Shown here one piece after another: positions 38,028-46,630 of a stretch of DNA of 64,000 nt. The notes under the pieces were generated by a model. That model did not search any database. It was not told where the DNA came from and saw only the letters and a program-made list of their open reading frames with translations. The stretch spans positions 1 through 64,000 of the forward strand of contig CAXTAO010000011.1 in assembly GCA_964242625.1 (NCBI GenBank). The letters are read 5' to 3'. This DNA is from JASLDZ01 sp964242625 (GTDB lineage Bacteria > Pseudomonadota > Alphaproteobacteria > Caulobacterales > Caulobacteraceae). The translations under genes were made by a program, and so were the position numbers. The stretch's first letter is position 1. Every line of letters begins with the position of its first letter.

Positions 38028-39299
38028 ATGACCGCCCGCCTGCACACCCTCCCCAACGGCGTCCGGATCGTCGCCGACCCCATGCCGGGGCTGGAGAGCG
38101 CGGCGCTGTCGGTGGTGGTGGAAGGCGGGGCGCGGTGGGAGCCGCCGCGCCGCAACGGCTGGAGCCACTTCCTCGAGCACATGGTGTTCAAGGGCGCGGG
38201 CGCGCGCTCGTCCCGCGCGATCGTGGAGGCGGTCGAGGCGGAGGGCGGCTGGATCAACGCCGCCACCGGCTATGAGCGCACGAGCTACCAGGTGCGCCAT
38301 CTGGCCGGCGGCCTGCCGCTCGCCATGGAGGTGCTGGCCGACCTCGTGCGCCGCCCCGCCCTCGATCCCGAGGAGCTGGAGCGCGAGAAGGGCGTCGTCG
38401 GCCAGGAGATCGCCGAAGCGGCCGACACGCCGGACGACCGGGTGTTCGACCTCGCCCAGGCGCGCGCCTTCTCCGGCCAGGCGCTGGGCCGTCCGATCCT
38501 GGGGCAGGGATCGACGCTCGCGCCCATGACCCGCGCGGCGCTCGCCGCCCATCACGCCGCGCTCTACGGCGACCCGGGCCGGCTCGTGGTCAGCGCCGCG
38601 GGCGCGGTGGACGAGGATGCGCTTCTGGCGCTGGCCGAGACGGCGTTCGGCGACATGACGGCGCCCGCCGAGCCGCTCGCCGCCCCCACGCCCGCCCGCT
38701 TCGCCGGGGGCGCGAAGGCCGAGGCGCGGTCGCTCGAGCAGGCGCACCTCGTGCTGCTCCTTCCCGGAGTGGGCGCCCGCGATCCGCTCTACTGGCCGCA
38801 GCGCCTGTTCGCGGAGATCCTGGGCGGCGGCATGGCCTCGCGCCTGTTCCAGGAAGCGCGCGAGCGGCAGGGTCTCTGCTACGCGGTGGACGCCTACGCC
38901 GACGCCTACGCCGACGTGGGGCTCCTCGGCGTCTACGCCGGCGTGTCGGACAGCCAGGCGCGGCCCATGGCCGAACTCGTCGCCGCCGAGGTGCGCAGCC
39001 TGGCCGACCGCGTCGAGCCCGCCGAACTGCACCGCGCCCGCGCCCAGGCGCGCTCCGGCCTTTTCATGGGCCGCGAGTCGCCGCTAAACCGCGCGGAGGC
39101 GTCGGCCGCCCAGCTGCACATGCTGGGTCGCCTTCTCCCGCCCGACGAGATCGCCGCCGCCATCGACGCGGTCGACGCCGAGAGCCTGCGCCGCTATGGC
39201 GCGCGCGTGCTGGAGGGCGGCCTGAGCGCCGCCGCCGTCCTCGGCCGCCGCCGCGCCGCCGACGCCGCCCCCGCCTTCGCCGAGGCGCTCGCGGCCTAG
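38028..39299 (+). CDS. M16-family zinc metallopeptidase
   Basis: A 423-residue pitrilysin-family peptidase related to mitochondrial processing peptidase. The inverted zinc motif HxxEH is 'SHFLEHMVFKGAGARSS' (His47, Glu50, His51), followed by 'GGWINAATGYERTSYQV' and the downstream 'EREKGVVGQEIAEAADTPDD', which supplies the third ligand. A second, inactive M16 half follows with 'QARERQGLCYAVDAYAD'-like sequence. It degrades short peptides; the substrate is unknown. It lies 15 bases after thrC and ends convergently with the next gene. Confidence 0.94.
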   Translation: MTARLHTLPNGVRIVADPMPGLESAALSVVVEGGARWEPPRRNGWSHFLEHMVFKGAGARSSRAIVEAVEAEGGWINAATGYERTSYQVRHLAGGLPLAMEVLADLVRRPALDPEELEREKGVVGQEIAEAADTPDDRVFDLAQARAFSGQALGRPILGQGSTLAPMTRAALAAHHAALYGDPGRLVVSAAGAVDEDALLALAETAFGDMTAPAEPLAAPTPARFAGGAKAEARSLEQAHLVLLLPGVGARDPLYWPQRLFAEILGGGMASRLFQEARERQGLCYAVDAYADAYADVGLLGVYAGVSDSQARPMAELVAAEVRSLADRVEPAELHRARAQARSGLFMGRESPLNRAEASAAQLHMLGRLLPPDEIAAAIDAVDAESLRRYGARVLEGGLSAAAVLGRRRAADAAPAFAEALAA

Positions 39300-39985
39300 A
39301 GCGCCCGCAGGACGCGCCGAACTTGCGGCCGGCACACGTTGCGAGAGCCCATATCGCCGTTTCTCTGCTTCACCGGGACGGTCACACACGGCTGCGCCAC
39401 CCGGTCCACACCGACCAGGAGGACCTTCATCCTGAGATCGGAGCCGCCTGAGCAGCCGAGCCAGCCGGCGTTCAAGGGCTGGTTCCAACCGTAGGTGCGC
39501 GCGTAGCGGCAGACGTCAAGGCGCGAGCGGAGCTCCCGCACCAGCATGGCCGTAGTGGCGGCGTCGCTCAGCGTCTGGTCGTTGAGCACCACCTGCACGC
39601 AACGCGATAGCGGGCACACCGCTTCGGCCACCCCGAATCCCGCCGTGGCGGTGCACAGATGATCCGCCCGGGACGGGTCACGGAGCTTGGCGTCCAGCTC
39701 AGCCGCCGAGAGCGGGCAGGGTTGATAAGCCGGCTGGTTCGACGCCGAGCTGAAGGTGGTGAAGTCACGCCGGATCAGCTCGGGCCGAGCCGCGTCAGCC
39801 GCGAGCAGGGCGCCTTCCACGGCCGCCTCGTAGCCGCTACTGACGCCGAAGTTCCGGCTCCACTCCCGGTCGCCCAGCGAAACCATCACGCTCAGCCCCA
39901 GGAACACCGCCAGGGGAACCGCGACGAGCAAGGCCAGCCCGGCGACGATCGCCAGACCGACCCGTCGCAGCTGGATCGGCTTCAC
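39296..39985 (-). CDS. membrane-anchored cysteine-rich protein, unknown function
   Basis: A 229-residue protein with an N-terminal membrane helix (VGLAIVAGLALLVAVPLAVFL) and a presumably periplasmic body holding eight Cys (in YQPCPLS, HLCTA, AVCPLSRCVQ, DVCRYA, LGCSGG, QPCVTV and NVCRPQ), an even number that fits disulfide bonds. No family is recognised. The GTG at 39985 overlaps the stop of the CocE/NonD hydrolase, so the two are translationally coupled and may work together in the periplasm. Confidence 0.75.
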   Translation of the reverse strand: MKPIQLRRVGLAIVAGLALLVAVPLAVFLGLSVMVSLGDREWSRNFGVSSGYEAAVEGALLAADAARPELIRRDFTTFSSASNQPAYQPCPLSAAELDAKLRDPSRADHLCTATAGFGVAEAVCPLSRCVQVVLNDQTLSDAATTAMLVRELRSRLDVCRYARTYGWNQPLNAGWLGCSGGSDLRMKVLLVGVDRVAQPCVTVPVKQRNGDMGSRNVCRPQVRRVLRAL

Positions 39986-42018
39986 CGCGCCGGTTCCGCC
40001 CCGCTCTGGGCGACCACGGGCAGGTAGACCGCGCTTGCGGCGCCGTGCGTGTGCATCACCGTGACCGTGGCGCGGCGGTAGTCCGCCGGCTTGGCGTTGA
40101 AGATGTTGGAGACGTAGGTCTGTGGGTTGCGGTCGTAGAGCGGGAAGAGCGTCGACTGCACCTGCACCATGATGCGGTGGCCGGGCAGGAAGACGTGGTT
40201 CGCGTTGGGCAGGGCGAAGCGGTAGTGCTGCACTCGGCCCGCCGGAATCGCCGACGGGTGCTCGAAGCTCTCGCGGTAGCGGCCGCGGAAGATGTCGATC
40301 CCGATCGGCAGCTCGTAGCCGCCGAGCTCGGGCTGGCGCGGGTATACGTCGGGGTAGACGTCGATCAGCTTGACCACGAAGTGGCCGTCGGTGCCCGTGG
40401 TGGTGGCCGCGAGGTCGACCGTCGGCGCACCCTCCACGTGCACGGGCGTGGTCAGCGGCGCGGTCTCGTAGCTCAGGACGTCCGGCCGGTTCTCCACGAA
40501 GCGCTGGTCGTTGACGAGCCAGGTGCGCCAGGCGTCGGAGTCGGAGAAGCGCACCGGCCGCGGTAGGTAGGTGAAGGGCTTGGCGGGGTCGCTGACGTAG
40601 CTGTCGCCGCCGCCCAGTGCCGCGGCGGTGGGCGCGCTGAACGCCAGCCCCATGCCCGCCTGCAGGTAGAGCGGGGTGAGCGGCGTCTTGCACCCGCGCT
40701 CGCACGCCTGCGGCCAGTCGGCGAAACGGTCCCAGTGGTTCTCCGCGTCATTGTAGATCGTTGCGCGCGCTAGGTGCGGGTCCGGCCCGCCGGCCAGGTA
40801 GTGGGCGAAGAAGGGGTAGACCATCTCGGTGCGGTACTGGTCGGCGGTGTCGCCGTTCCACTTGAACGGGCCGAGATGGTCGCCCGGCCGGTTCACCTGG
40901 CTGTGGAACCACGGCCCCATGACGAGCCAGTTCGTGCTCTCATGGCCGGCCGCCTTGAGCGCGGCGAAGCTGTGGTTCGCGCCCCACATGTCCTCCTGGT
41001 CCCAGAGCCCCTGCTCCCACAGGGTGGGCACGGTGGAGGGGTGGGCGGCCAAGAGCCGGTCGAGCGCCTGCTCCTGCCACAGCGCGTCGTAGGCGGGATG
41101 GTCCATCATGCGCTGGAGCCACGGCAGGCGCTGCAGGCCGTGGGCGCGGACGTAGTCGCCGGCCGAGCCCGCGCGCAGGAAGGCGGTGAAGTCGTCGTAG
41201 TCGTCGCGCACCACGCTCTCGCCGTCACCCTTCTGCGCGGTCTGGCTCAGCGTGTAGTCGATGTTGGGATTGCGGAACGCTCCGTAGTGGAACCAGTCGT
41301 CCCCCATCCAGCCGTCGACCATCGGGCTCTGCGGCGCGGCGGCCCTGAGCGCGGGGTGGGGATTCAAGAGCGCCATCACCACCGTCCAGCCCTCGTAGGA
41401 GGAGCCGATCATGCCGACGCGCCCGTTGGACTGGGGCAGATGGTGCACTAGCCAGTCGATGGTGTCGTAGGCGTCGGTGGTGTCGTCGGTCGCCGTCGTA
41501 TTGCCCGGGCCGCGCGGCAGGCGCGTCATGAGATAGGGCCCCTCCGAGCCGTACTTGCCGCGGATGTCCTGGTAGACGCGGATCCAGCCCGCGCGGACGT
41601 AGGGTTCCGACTCCAGCGGCAGCGCCGCCAGGAGCGTCAAGGCGCCCAGGGTGCGCACGTGCTTAGCCGCATCGTACGGGGTGCGGGTCAGGATGATGGG
41701 CGCGTCGTGCGCCGCCTTGGGGATCCAGATCACCGTGAACAGCTTCACCCCGTCGCGCATGGGGATCATCTCCTCGCGCCGGACATAGTCGGCGTCGGGC
41801 GCGGCCTCGGCGGCCTTGGCGAGGGGGATGTCGTTGGGCTCGGCGACGGTGGCCGCGCGCGGCGCGGTGTCGACGTCTTTGCCCGGGGTGGCGGGCCGCG
41901 CGGCGAGCGAAGACGCCTGCGGGTCCTTCGCCGGGACGGGCGCCTGGGCGCGAGCGGCGTCGGCGCCGAACAGGGCCAGGGCGGCCAGGGCGGCGGCTCC
42001 GCGGGACGGCGCGATCAT
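39982..42018 (-). CDS. secreted CocE/NonD family alpha/beta hydrolase
   Basis: A 678-residue exported hydrolase. A signal peptide (APSRGAAALAALALFGADAARA) precedes 'PMRDGVKLFTVIWIPKAAHD', the start of the alpha/beta-hydrolase domain. The nucleophile is Ser207 in 'GMIGSSYEGW'. 'QDIRGKYGSEG' and 'SPMVDGWMGDDWFHYGAFR' follow, and the C-terminal jelly-roll domain of X-Pro dipeptidyl-peptidases is seen ('LPNANHVFLPGHRIMVQV'). Members include glutaryl-7-ACA acylase, alpha-amino-acid ester hydrolase and cocaine esterase; the substrate here is unknown. It is coupled to the cysteine-rich protein gene downstream. Confidence 0.92.
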   Translation of the reverse strand: MIAPSRGAAALAALALFGADAARAQAPVPAKDPQASSLAARPATPGKDVDTAPRAATVAEPNDIPLAKAAEAAPDADYVRREEMIPMRDGVKLFTVIWIPKAAHDAPIILTRTPYDAAKHVRTLGALTLLAALPLESEPYVRAGWIRVYQDIRGKYGSEGPYLMTRLPRGPGNTTATDDTTDAYDTIDWLVHHLPQSNGRVGMIGSSYEGWTVVMALLNPHPALRAAAPQSPMVDGWMGDDWFHYGAFRNPNIDYTLSQTAQKGDGESVVRDDYDDFTAFLRAGSAGDYVRAHGLQRLPWLQRMMDHPAYDALWQEQALDRLLAAHPSTVPTLWEQGLWDQEDMWGANHSFAALKAAGHESTNWLVMGPWFHSQVNRPGDHLGPFKWNGDTADQYRTEMVYPFFAHYLAGGPDPHLARATIYNDAENHWDRFADWPQACERGCKTPLTPLYLQAGMGLAFSAPTAAALGGGDSYVSDPAKPFTYLPRPVRFSDSDAWRTWLVNDQRFVENRPDVLSYETAPLTTPVHVEGAPTVDLAATTTGTDGHFVVKLIDVYPDVYPRQPELGGYELPIGIDIFRGRYRESFEHPSAIPAGRVQHYRFALPNANHVFLPGHRIMVQVQSTLFPLYDRNPQTYVSNIFNAKPADYRRATVTVMHTHGAASAVYLPVVAQSGAEPAR

Positions 42019-42139
42019 GGGGAAGCGATCTCCGGACGACGACGTCGCGAGCCTAGCCGACGCTGACGCCCGGCGGCTACGGCGCCCCTCTCCCTTTGGC
42101 GCCGCTCGCGCCGCGATCCTGCGACGCTATAAGCGGGCC

Positions 42140-42622
42140 ATGACCTCGACCCTCGACATGCTGCGCGCGCTCGGCCGCGGCACGGTGGACGGCAGTCCGC
42201 AGGCCAAGGCGCTGGGGCTCGACCTCGTGCGGGTCGACCGGGCGGAGAGCGTCATGCGCCTGCCCTGGCGCGAGGACCTGGTGGGCGACCCCGAGACGGG
42301 GGTGATCGCCGGCGGAGCCGTCACCACCCTTCTGGACCACGCCTGCGGCCAGGCGGTATGGGCCGCGCTCGAGACGCTGCAGCCCATCGCCACCCTCGAC
42401 CTCAGGATCGACTACATGCGACCGGCGCGGCCGCGGGAGGACCTCCTGGGTCACGCCACCTGCTACAAGGTCACCTGCTCAATCGCCTTCGTGCGCGCCA
42501 GCGCCTACGAGAGCGACCCCGCCGATCCGGTGGCCGCCGCCCAGGCCTCCTTCATGCTGACCGCCTCGCCCCGCGACGGTTCGGCCAGGGCGGCGACCTC
42601 CGCCGCCGGAGACCGGACGTGA
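42140..42622 (+). CDS. PaaI-family acyl-CoA thioesterase
   Basis: A 160-residue hotdog-fold protein. The pattern 'GVIAGGAVTTLLDHACGQAV' is the PaaI-type helix with the catalytic acid region, followed by 'TLDLRIDYMRPARPREDLLG'. It hydrolyses acyl-CoA or aryl-CoA thioesters. The ATG at 42140 is used because upstream frame extensions overlap the divergent hydrolase. Its stop overlaps the GTG of a second PaaI-like gene (GTGA), so the two are coupled and may form a mixed oligomer. Confidence 0.9.
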   Translation: MTSTLDMLRALGRGTVDGSPQAKALGLDLVRVDRAESVMRLPWREDLVGDPETGVIAGGAVTTLLDHACGQAVWAALETLQPIATLDLRIDYMRPARPREDLLGHATCYKVTCSIAFVRASAYESDPADPVAAAQASFMLTASPRDGSARAATSAAGDRT

Positions 42623-43047
42623 CCGCGCCCGACGAGCTCGCCGCGATCGTGCAGGCCATCCCCTACGCCCGCTACCTCGGCCTGCGGGCGGAGCTCGCGG
42701 GCGACGAGCTGACCGCGGTCCTGCCCTACAGCGACCACCTGATCGGCAACCCGTCGATCCCCGCCCTGCACGGGGGCGTGATCGGCGCCTTTCTGGAGAT
42801 CGCCGCGGTGGTGCAGCTCTCGGTGGCGCAGGGCCTCGCGCGCCAGCCCAAGCCGATCGGAGTGACGGTGGAGTACCTCCGCTCCGGCCGGCCGCGCACC
42901 ACCTACGCCCGGGCGGAGATCAAGCGGCTGGGCCGGCGGGTGGCCAACGTGCGCGTCGAGGCCTGGCAGGACAGCCGCGCCGCGCCCATCGCCGCCCTGC
43001 ACGGCCACTTCCTGATCGCGCCGCAGGACGAAAGCCCCGCGCCGTGA
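42619..43047 (+). CDS. second PaaI-family thioesterase
   Basis: A 142-residue hotdog protein: 'IPALHGGVIGAFLEIAAVVQ' carries the central helix, preceded by 'VLPYSDHLIGNPSIP' and followed by 'IGVTVEYLRSGRPRTTYARA'. It starts at GTG overlapping the upstream thioesterase stop and itself overlaps the start of the DUF2256 gene. The tandem pair resembles double-hotdog arrangements. The catalytic residues are less canonical than in the first copy, so it could be a structural partner. Confidence 0.88.
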   Translation: MTAPDELAAIVQAIPYARYLGLRAELAGDELTAVLPYSDHLIGNPSIPALHGGVIGAFLEIAAVVQLSVAQGLARQPKPIGVTVEYLRSGRPRTTYARAEIKRLGRRVANVRVEAWQDSRAAPIAALHGHFLIAPQDESPAP

Positions 43048-43229
43048 AGCGCGCCGACGGCCGCACCGTCGACAAGGCCGACCTGCCGCAGAAGACCTGC
43101 GCGGCGTGCGCGCGCCCGTTCTCCTGGCGCAAGAAGTGGGCGCGCGACTGGGACCAGGTGCGCTTCTGCTCGGACCGCTGCCGCGCGGCGGGCGCGAAGG
43201 CTCCGCCTAGCGCTCCCCCGCGCGGCTGA
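43044..43229 (+). CDS. DUF2256 small zinc-ribbon-like protein
   Basis: A 61-residue basic protein. 'DLPQKTCAACARPFSWRKKW' and 'ARDWDQVRFCSDRCRAAGAK' carry four Cys in two CxxC/CxxxC pairs, the hallmark of DUF2256, and likely bind one zinc. The function is unknown; in many genomes these genes sit beside photolyase or thioesterase genes. The GTG overlaps the thioesterase stop. The 3' end overlaps the convergent CoA lyase gene by 23 bases. Confidence 0.9.
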   Translation: MKRADGRTVDKADLPQKTCAACARPFSWRKKWARDWDQVRFCSDRCRAAGAKAPPSAPPRG

Positions 43230-44067
43230 GGAGGCGACCGGCTGCGAGGAGGTGGAGCCGCTCCACCATGCGGCCCTCCACGCGCAGGGCGCCGCGCCCC
43301 TCGGCCTCCGGCGCGGCGAAAGCGGCTACCACCGCGCGGGCGTGGGCCAACTCTCCTTCCGAGGGGTGGAAGGCGCGGTTGGCGGGCTCGATCTGGGTCG
43401 GGTGGATCAGGGTCTTGCCGTCGAAGCCGAACTCGCAGCCCTCGCGGCACTCTCGCGCCAGCCCCTCGCGGTCGTCGAGCCCGTTGAACACCGCATCGAG
43501 GGCGAGGAGCCCGTGCAGGCGCGCGGCGGCGACCGTCAGCGCCAACGCCGGGGCGAGGGCCGCGCGGCCGGGCGCGAGGCGCCATCCCGTCTCCAGCGCC
43601 AGGTCGTTGCCGCCGACCACCAGCGCCTGCAACGGCAGGCTGGCGGCCCGGGCGGCGAGCGGCTCCAGGGCGAACACGGCGGCGGCGGTCTCCACCATGG
43701 CCCAGATCGGCTGGTCGCCGAGGCGCCGGGCGTAGGCGTCGAGGTCGGCCGTGGCGCGCACCTTGGGCAGGAGCACGGCGTCGAAGCCCGCATCACGCAC
43801 GGCCTCCAAGTCGGCCTGCCCTTCCGGCGTGTCGAGCCCATTGACGCGCACTACGAGCTCGCGTCCGCCCCAGCCGCCCTCGCCCGCCGCCGCGACCGCC
43901 GCCGCCCGCGCCTCGGCCTTCGCCTCCGGCGCGACCGCGTCCTCCAGGTCGAGGATCACCACGTCGCACGGAAGGCTCCGCGCCTTGAGGACGGCGCGCG
44001 GGTTGGAGGCGGGCAGGTACAGCGCCGAGCGGCGCGGGCGCGACGTTGCGGGAACCGCGGCGGCCAT
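43207..44067 (-). CDS. HpcH/HpaI aldolase / citrate lyase family protein (CoA-ester lyase)
   Basis: A 286-residue TIM-barrel of the citrate-lyase-beta-like group. It has 'RRSALYLPASNPRAVLKARS', 'VILDLEDAVAPEAKAEARAA' (Mg-binding Glu-Asp), 'VVRVNGLDTPEG', 'LLPKVRATADLDAYARRL', 'IWAMVETAAAVFAL' (Glu) and 'GFDGKTLIHPTQIEPANRAF'. It likely splits or forms beta-hydroxy-acyl-CoA such as malyl-CoA or citramalyl-CoA. GAGGAGG precedes the ATG at 44067. It is the last gene of an SGNH-thpR-lyase operon. Confidence 0.92.
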   Translation of the reverse strand: MAAAVPATSRPRRSALYLPASNPRAVLKARSLPCDVVILDLEDAVAPEAKAEARAAAVAAAGEGGWGGRELVVRVNGLDTPEGQADLEAVRDAGFDAVLLPKVRATADLDAYARRLGDQPIWAMVETAAAVFALEPLAARAASLPLQALVVGGNDLALETGWRLAPGRAALAPALALTVAAARLHGLLALDAVFNGLDDREGLARECREGCEFGFDGKTLIHPTQIEPANRAFHPSEGELAHARAVVAAFAAPEAEGRGALRVEGRMVERLHLLAAGRLLSRAGER

Positions 44068-44078
44068 GGAGCGCCTCC

Positions 44079-44633
44079 TCAGCGCAGAGGGTAGGACCGC
44101 TCCTCGTCGTAGCGCGACCCTTCCGCGCTCTGCCACGATGAGTAGAGGGCGAAGCGATCGGCGCGCCAGGGCGGCGATTGCAGGAGATTGTGGCCCGAAA
44201 CCCAGGCGGCGGTGCGGCGCTCGTCGGCGCGGCGGTTGAGGTAGGCCAGGGTGACGTGGGGCCGGTAGGCGCGCGCCTCGGGCTTGAGCCCCGCGCGCCG
44301 CGCGGCGGTCTCGCAACGGGCGGCGAGCCGGCGCAGGGGCTCGCTCTCCGCCACTCCCGCCCAGACCGCGCGCATGTGGTCGCGGTCGCCGAACGCGCCG
44401 GCGCCCTCCAGCTGAAGCTCGAAGCCTTCGCCTCGCACCTCGGCCAGGGCCGCGTCGAGGTCAGCCGCGATGCGCCCGTCCACCTCGCCGAAGAAGCGCA
44501 GGGTGACGTGCAGCGCGTCCATCGGCCGCCAGCGCGCGCCCGGCAGGCCGCCCTGGCGGCGCGCGAGCCCCTCACCGATCAGCTCGGGCACGGGCAGGGC
44601 GGCGAAGAGGCGGATCACGCGTGCGCGCTCCAT
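44079..44633 (-). CDS. thpR: RNA 2',3'-cyclic phosphodiesterase
   Basis: A 184-residue 2H phosphoesterase. The two His-x-Thr motifs are 'DALHVTLRFFGEVDG' and 'RPHVTLAYLNRRAD', and the N-terminus 'VIRLFAALPVPELIGEGL' is typical of ThpR/LigT. It opens 2',3'-cyclic phosphates on RNA to 2'-phosphate and can act in reverse as a 2'-5' ligase in vitro. It overlaps the end of the SGNH hydrolase gene by 19 bases. Confidence 0.93.
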   Translation of the reverse strand: MERARVIRLFAALPVPELIGEGLARRQGGLPGARWRPMDALHVTLRFFGEVDGRIAADLDAALAEVRGEGFELQLEGAGAFGDRDHMRAVWAGVAESEPLRRLAARCETAARRAGLKPEARAYRPHVTLAYLNRRADERRTAAWVSGHNLLQSPPWRADRFALYSSWQSAEGSRYDEERSYPLR

Positions 44634-45298
44634 GCGAGCGCCGCCTCTGCGAGCGTCCGGGCGCGCAGCGCCGCCGCCACGGGAGCAGCCAGTCGCTGCG
44701 CCAGGCGGTCGGCCCCGAGCGCGTTGGGATGCAGGCCGTCCGCCTGGAGCATGGCCGGGACCTGCGCCACCCCGCGCAGCAGGTCGGGCGCGAGCGCGAC
44801 ATGCTCGGCGGCGGCCACGCGGGGGAAGACGGCGTCGAAGGCCGGGTCGGGGCGGAACGGGTTGCGGCCGCCGCCCAGAACCACGGTGATCCGCCGCGCC
44901 CGCAACCGCCGCACGATCAGGCGCAGCGCGCGCTCGGTCCGCGCGGGCGGCACGGAGAACAGCACGTCGTTGGCCCCGAGCAGCACGGCGGCCACAGCCG
45001 TGTCCGACGCGACGTCGCGGTCCACCCGCTCGGCTCCGCCCTCGGCCGTGTCGCCGAAGACGCCCGCGCCGCGCACTCGCGCGGGGACGCGCAGGCGGTC
45101 GAGCGCCGCCTGCAGCCGGGCCGGAAGCGCCTGGGCGGGGGCAAGGCCATAACCCGCGGTGATCGAGTCGCCCAGGAGCGTCACCACGGGCGGGGATGGC
45201 GCGGCCTCGGCGGTGGTGACGGGCAGGAGCGCCAGCGCCGGCGCGGCCGCCAGCAACCGCCGGCGCGAGGGAGCCTTGCTAAAAACGGGGAACGACAT
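44615..45298 (-). CDS. SGNH/GDSL arylesterase, exported
   Basis: A 227-residue lipase/esterase. A twin-Arg-like signal (APSRRRLLAAAPALALLPVT) precedes the SGNH blocks: 'VVTLLGDSITAGYGLAP' (Ser nucleophile), 'GAGVFGDTAEGG' (Gly), 'VAAVLLGANDVLFSVPP' (Asn) and 'MLQADGLHPNALG' (Asp-His). This is the TesA/arylesterase type that hydrolyses short acyl or aryl esters in the periplasm. The start was placed at 45298; an in-frame ATG at 45310 is possible. Confidence 0.92.
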   Translation of the reverse strand: MSFPVFSKAPSRRRLLAAAPALALLPVTTAEAAPSPPVVTLLGDSITAGYGLAPAQALPARLQAALDRLRVPARVRGAGVFGDTAEGGAERVDRDVASDTAVAAVLLGANDVLFSVPPARTERALRLIVRRLRARRITVVLGGGRNPFRPDPAFDAVFPRVAAAEHVALAPDLLRGVAQVPAMLQADGLHPNALGADRLAQRLAAPVAAALRARTLAEAALAWSAHA

Positions 45299-45461
45299 GC
45301 GCGAACCCATACGCGCCCGGTGGTCACGGGCTCAACGGCCGCCTCCAAAAGGTCACCGGGCCGCTGGTCTTACAGCCTTGCGAGGAACCCTGGACGCGCC
45401 GATATTCTTTGAACCAAGCGCGTCGATCCCGACGCCTTCAACCCGAGGGGATTACCTCCCT

Positions 45462-46223
45462 ATGAGCGACTTCAACCGCGGCGGCTTCGGGCAGAGCCTA
45501 CCCCGCGCGGGCGCGGACACGTCGGTCGACGCGGGCCTGCGCGCCTTCATGCTCGGCGTCTACAACAAGATGGGCCTAGGGCTCCTGCTCTCGGCCGTCT
45601 TGGCGCTGATCACTTCCAACCACCCGGTCGCCGACATCTTCTACAACCAGGTGCAGACGCCGTACGGCGTGCGCATGGGCTTGACCGTGCCCGGCCTGAT
45701 CCTGGCGTTCTCGCCTCTGGCGGTGCTCCTCGGCTCCAATTTCATGATGCGCAGCATGACCGCGCGTTCGTCGGGCATTCTGTACTGGACCATCGTGGCG
45801 CTGATCGGCGCCTCCTTGGGCTTCGTGTTCATGATCTACACGGCGACCTCGGTGGCCGCGACCTTCTTCGCCACCGCGACCGCCTTCGGCGTCTTGAGCC
45901 TGATCGGCTACACGACGAAGAAGGACCTGTCGGGCTTCGGCGCCTTCCTGATCATGGGGGTCTGGGGCTTGGTGATCGCCTCGGTGATCAACATGTTCCT
46001 GGGCAGCGCCTCGTTGGCCTATCTGATCAGCGCCGTCGGCGTGTTCGTGTTCGCCGGCCTCGTCGCCTTCAAGACGCAGATGTTGAAGGGCACCTACTAC
46101 GCGGTGCGCGGCGACGGCGAGGGCATGGCGGTCGCCACCAACATGGGCGCGCTGAACCTCTACATCAGCTTCGTGAACCTATTCCGCTTCCTCCTGATGT
46201 TCATGGGCGCCTCGCGCCGCTAG
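45462..46223 (+). CDS. Bax inhibitor-1 / YccA family protein
   Basis: A 253-residue membrane protein with seven helices and family features: 'RAFMLGVYNKMGLGLLLSAV', 'LAFSPLAVLLGSNFMMRSMT', 'FVFMIYTATSVAATFFATAT', 'IGYTTKKDLSGFGAFLIMG' and 'YYAVRGDGEGMAVATNMGAL'. BI-1 relatives are inner-membrane proteins; YccA modulates FtsH proteolysis in Escherichia coli, and others leak calcium. The ATG at 45462, behind GAGGGG, is well supported. An intrinsic terminator follows, so it is a single-gene unit. Confidence 0.93.
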   Translation: MSDFNRGGFGQSLPRAGADTSVDAGLRAFMLGVYNKMGLGLLLSAVLALITSNHPVADIFYNQVQTPYGVRMGLTVPGLILAFSPLAVLLGSNFMMRSMTARSSGILYWTIVALIGASLGFVFMIYTATSVAATFFATATAFGVLSLIGYTTKKDLSGFGAFLIMGVWGLVIASVINMFLGSASLAYLISAVGVFVFAGLVAFKTQMLKGTYYAVRGDGEGMAVATNMGALNLYISFVNLFRFLLMFMGASRR

Positions 46224-46245
46224 ACCCGCGGCAACGGACGACCAG

Positions 46246-46277
46246 AAGCCCCGGCGGGCGACCGCCGGGGCTTTTCC
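46246..46277 (+). terminator. intrinsic terminator
   Basis: A perfect 12-base-pair stem (AAGCCCCGGCGG / CCGCCGGGGCTT) with a GCGA loop is followed by TT and C/T-rich bases, 22 bases after the Bax inhibitor gene stop. It lies between two convergent genes and could serve both. Confidence 0.85.
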
Positions 46278-46291
46278 TTGCGCCGGATCCC

Positions 46292-46630
46292 TTACTCCAC
46301 GACGGTGAAGCGCCGCCCGTCGAACACCCGCAGCACCTGCGCCAGTTCGTGGCCGCGCTTTAAGACGACCCCGCCCTGGCCGTACACCGCCCACGCCCCC
46401 TGCCGCCGAGCCAGCGCGGGGCGCTTCTCGATCCGGTAGGCGGGCTGCTCGGCGGTGCGGCGGAACACGGAGAAGACTGCGACGTCCGCCAGCCCATCGA
46501 TGGCGTAGTCGCGCCACTCCCCCGCCGCGACCTGCCGGCCGTACACCCGCAGGAGAGCGTCCAGCTCGCGCCGGTCGAAGAAGACCTGCCCTCGCGCGGG
46601 GGGCGGCGACGCCACTCCGTCCAGGCTCAT
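46292..46630 (-). CDS. DUF2794 protein
   Basis: A 112-residue soluble protein. 'GQVFFDRRELDALLRVYGRQ', 'VAAGEWRDYAIDGLADVAVF', 'SVFRRTAEQPAYRIEKRPAL' and 'LKRGHELAQVLRVFDGRRF' are the DUF2794 pattern, an alphaproteobacterial family without known function. A strong ribosome site (AGGAGGAG) sits before the ATG at 46630, which rules out the longer upstream frame. Confidence 0.92.
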   Translation of the reverse strand: MSLDGVASPPPARGQVFFDRRELDALLRVYGRQVAAGEWRDYAIDGLADVAVFSVFRRTAEQPAYRIEKRPALARRQGAWAVYGQGGVVLKRGHELAQVLRVFDGRRFTVVE

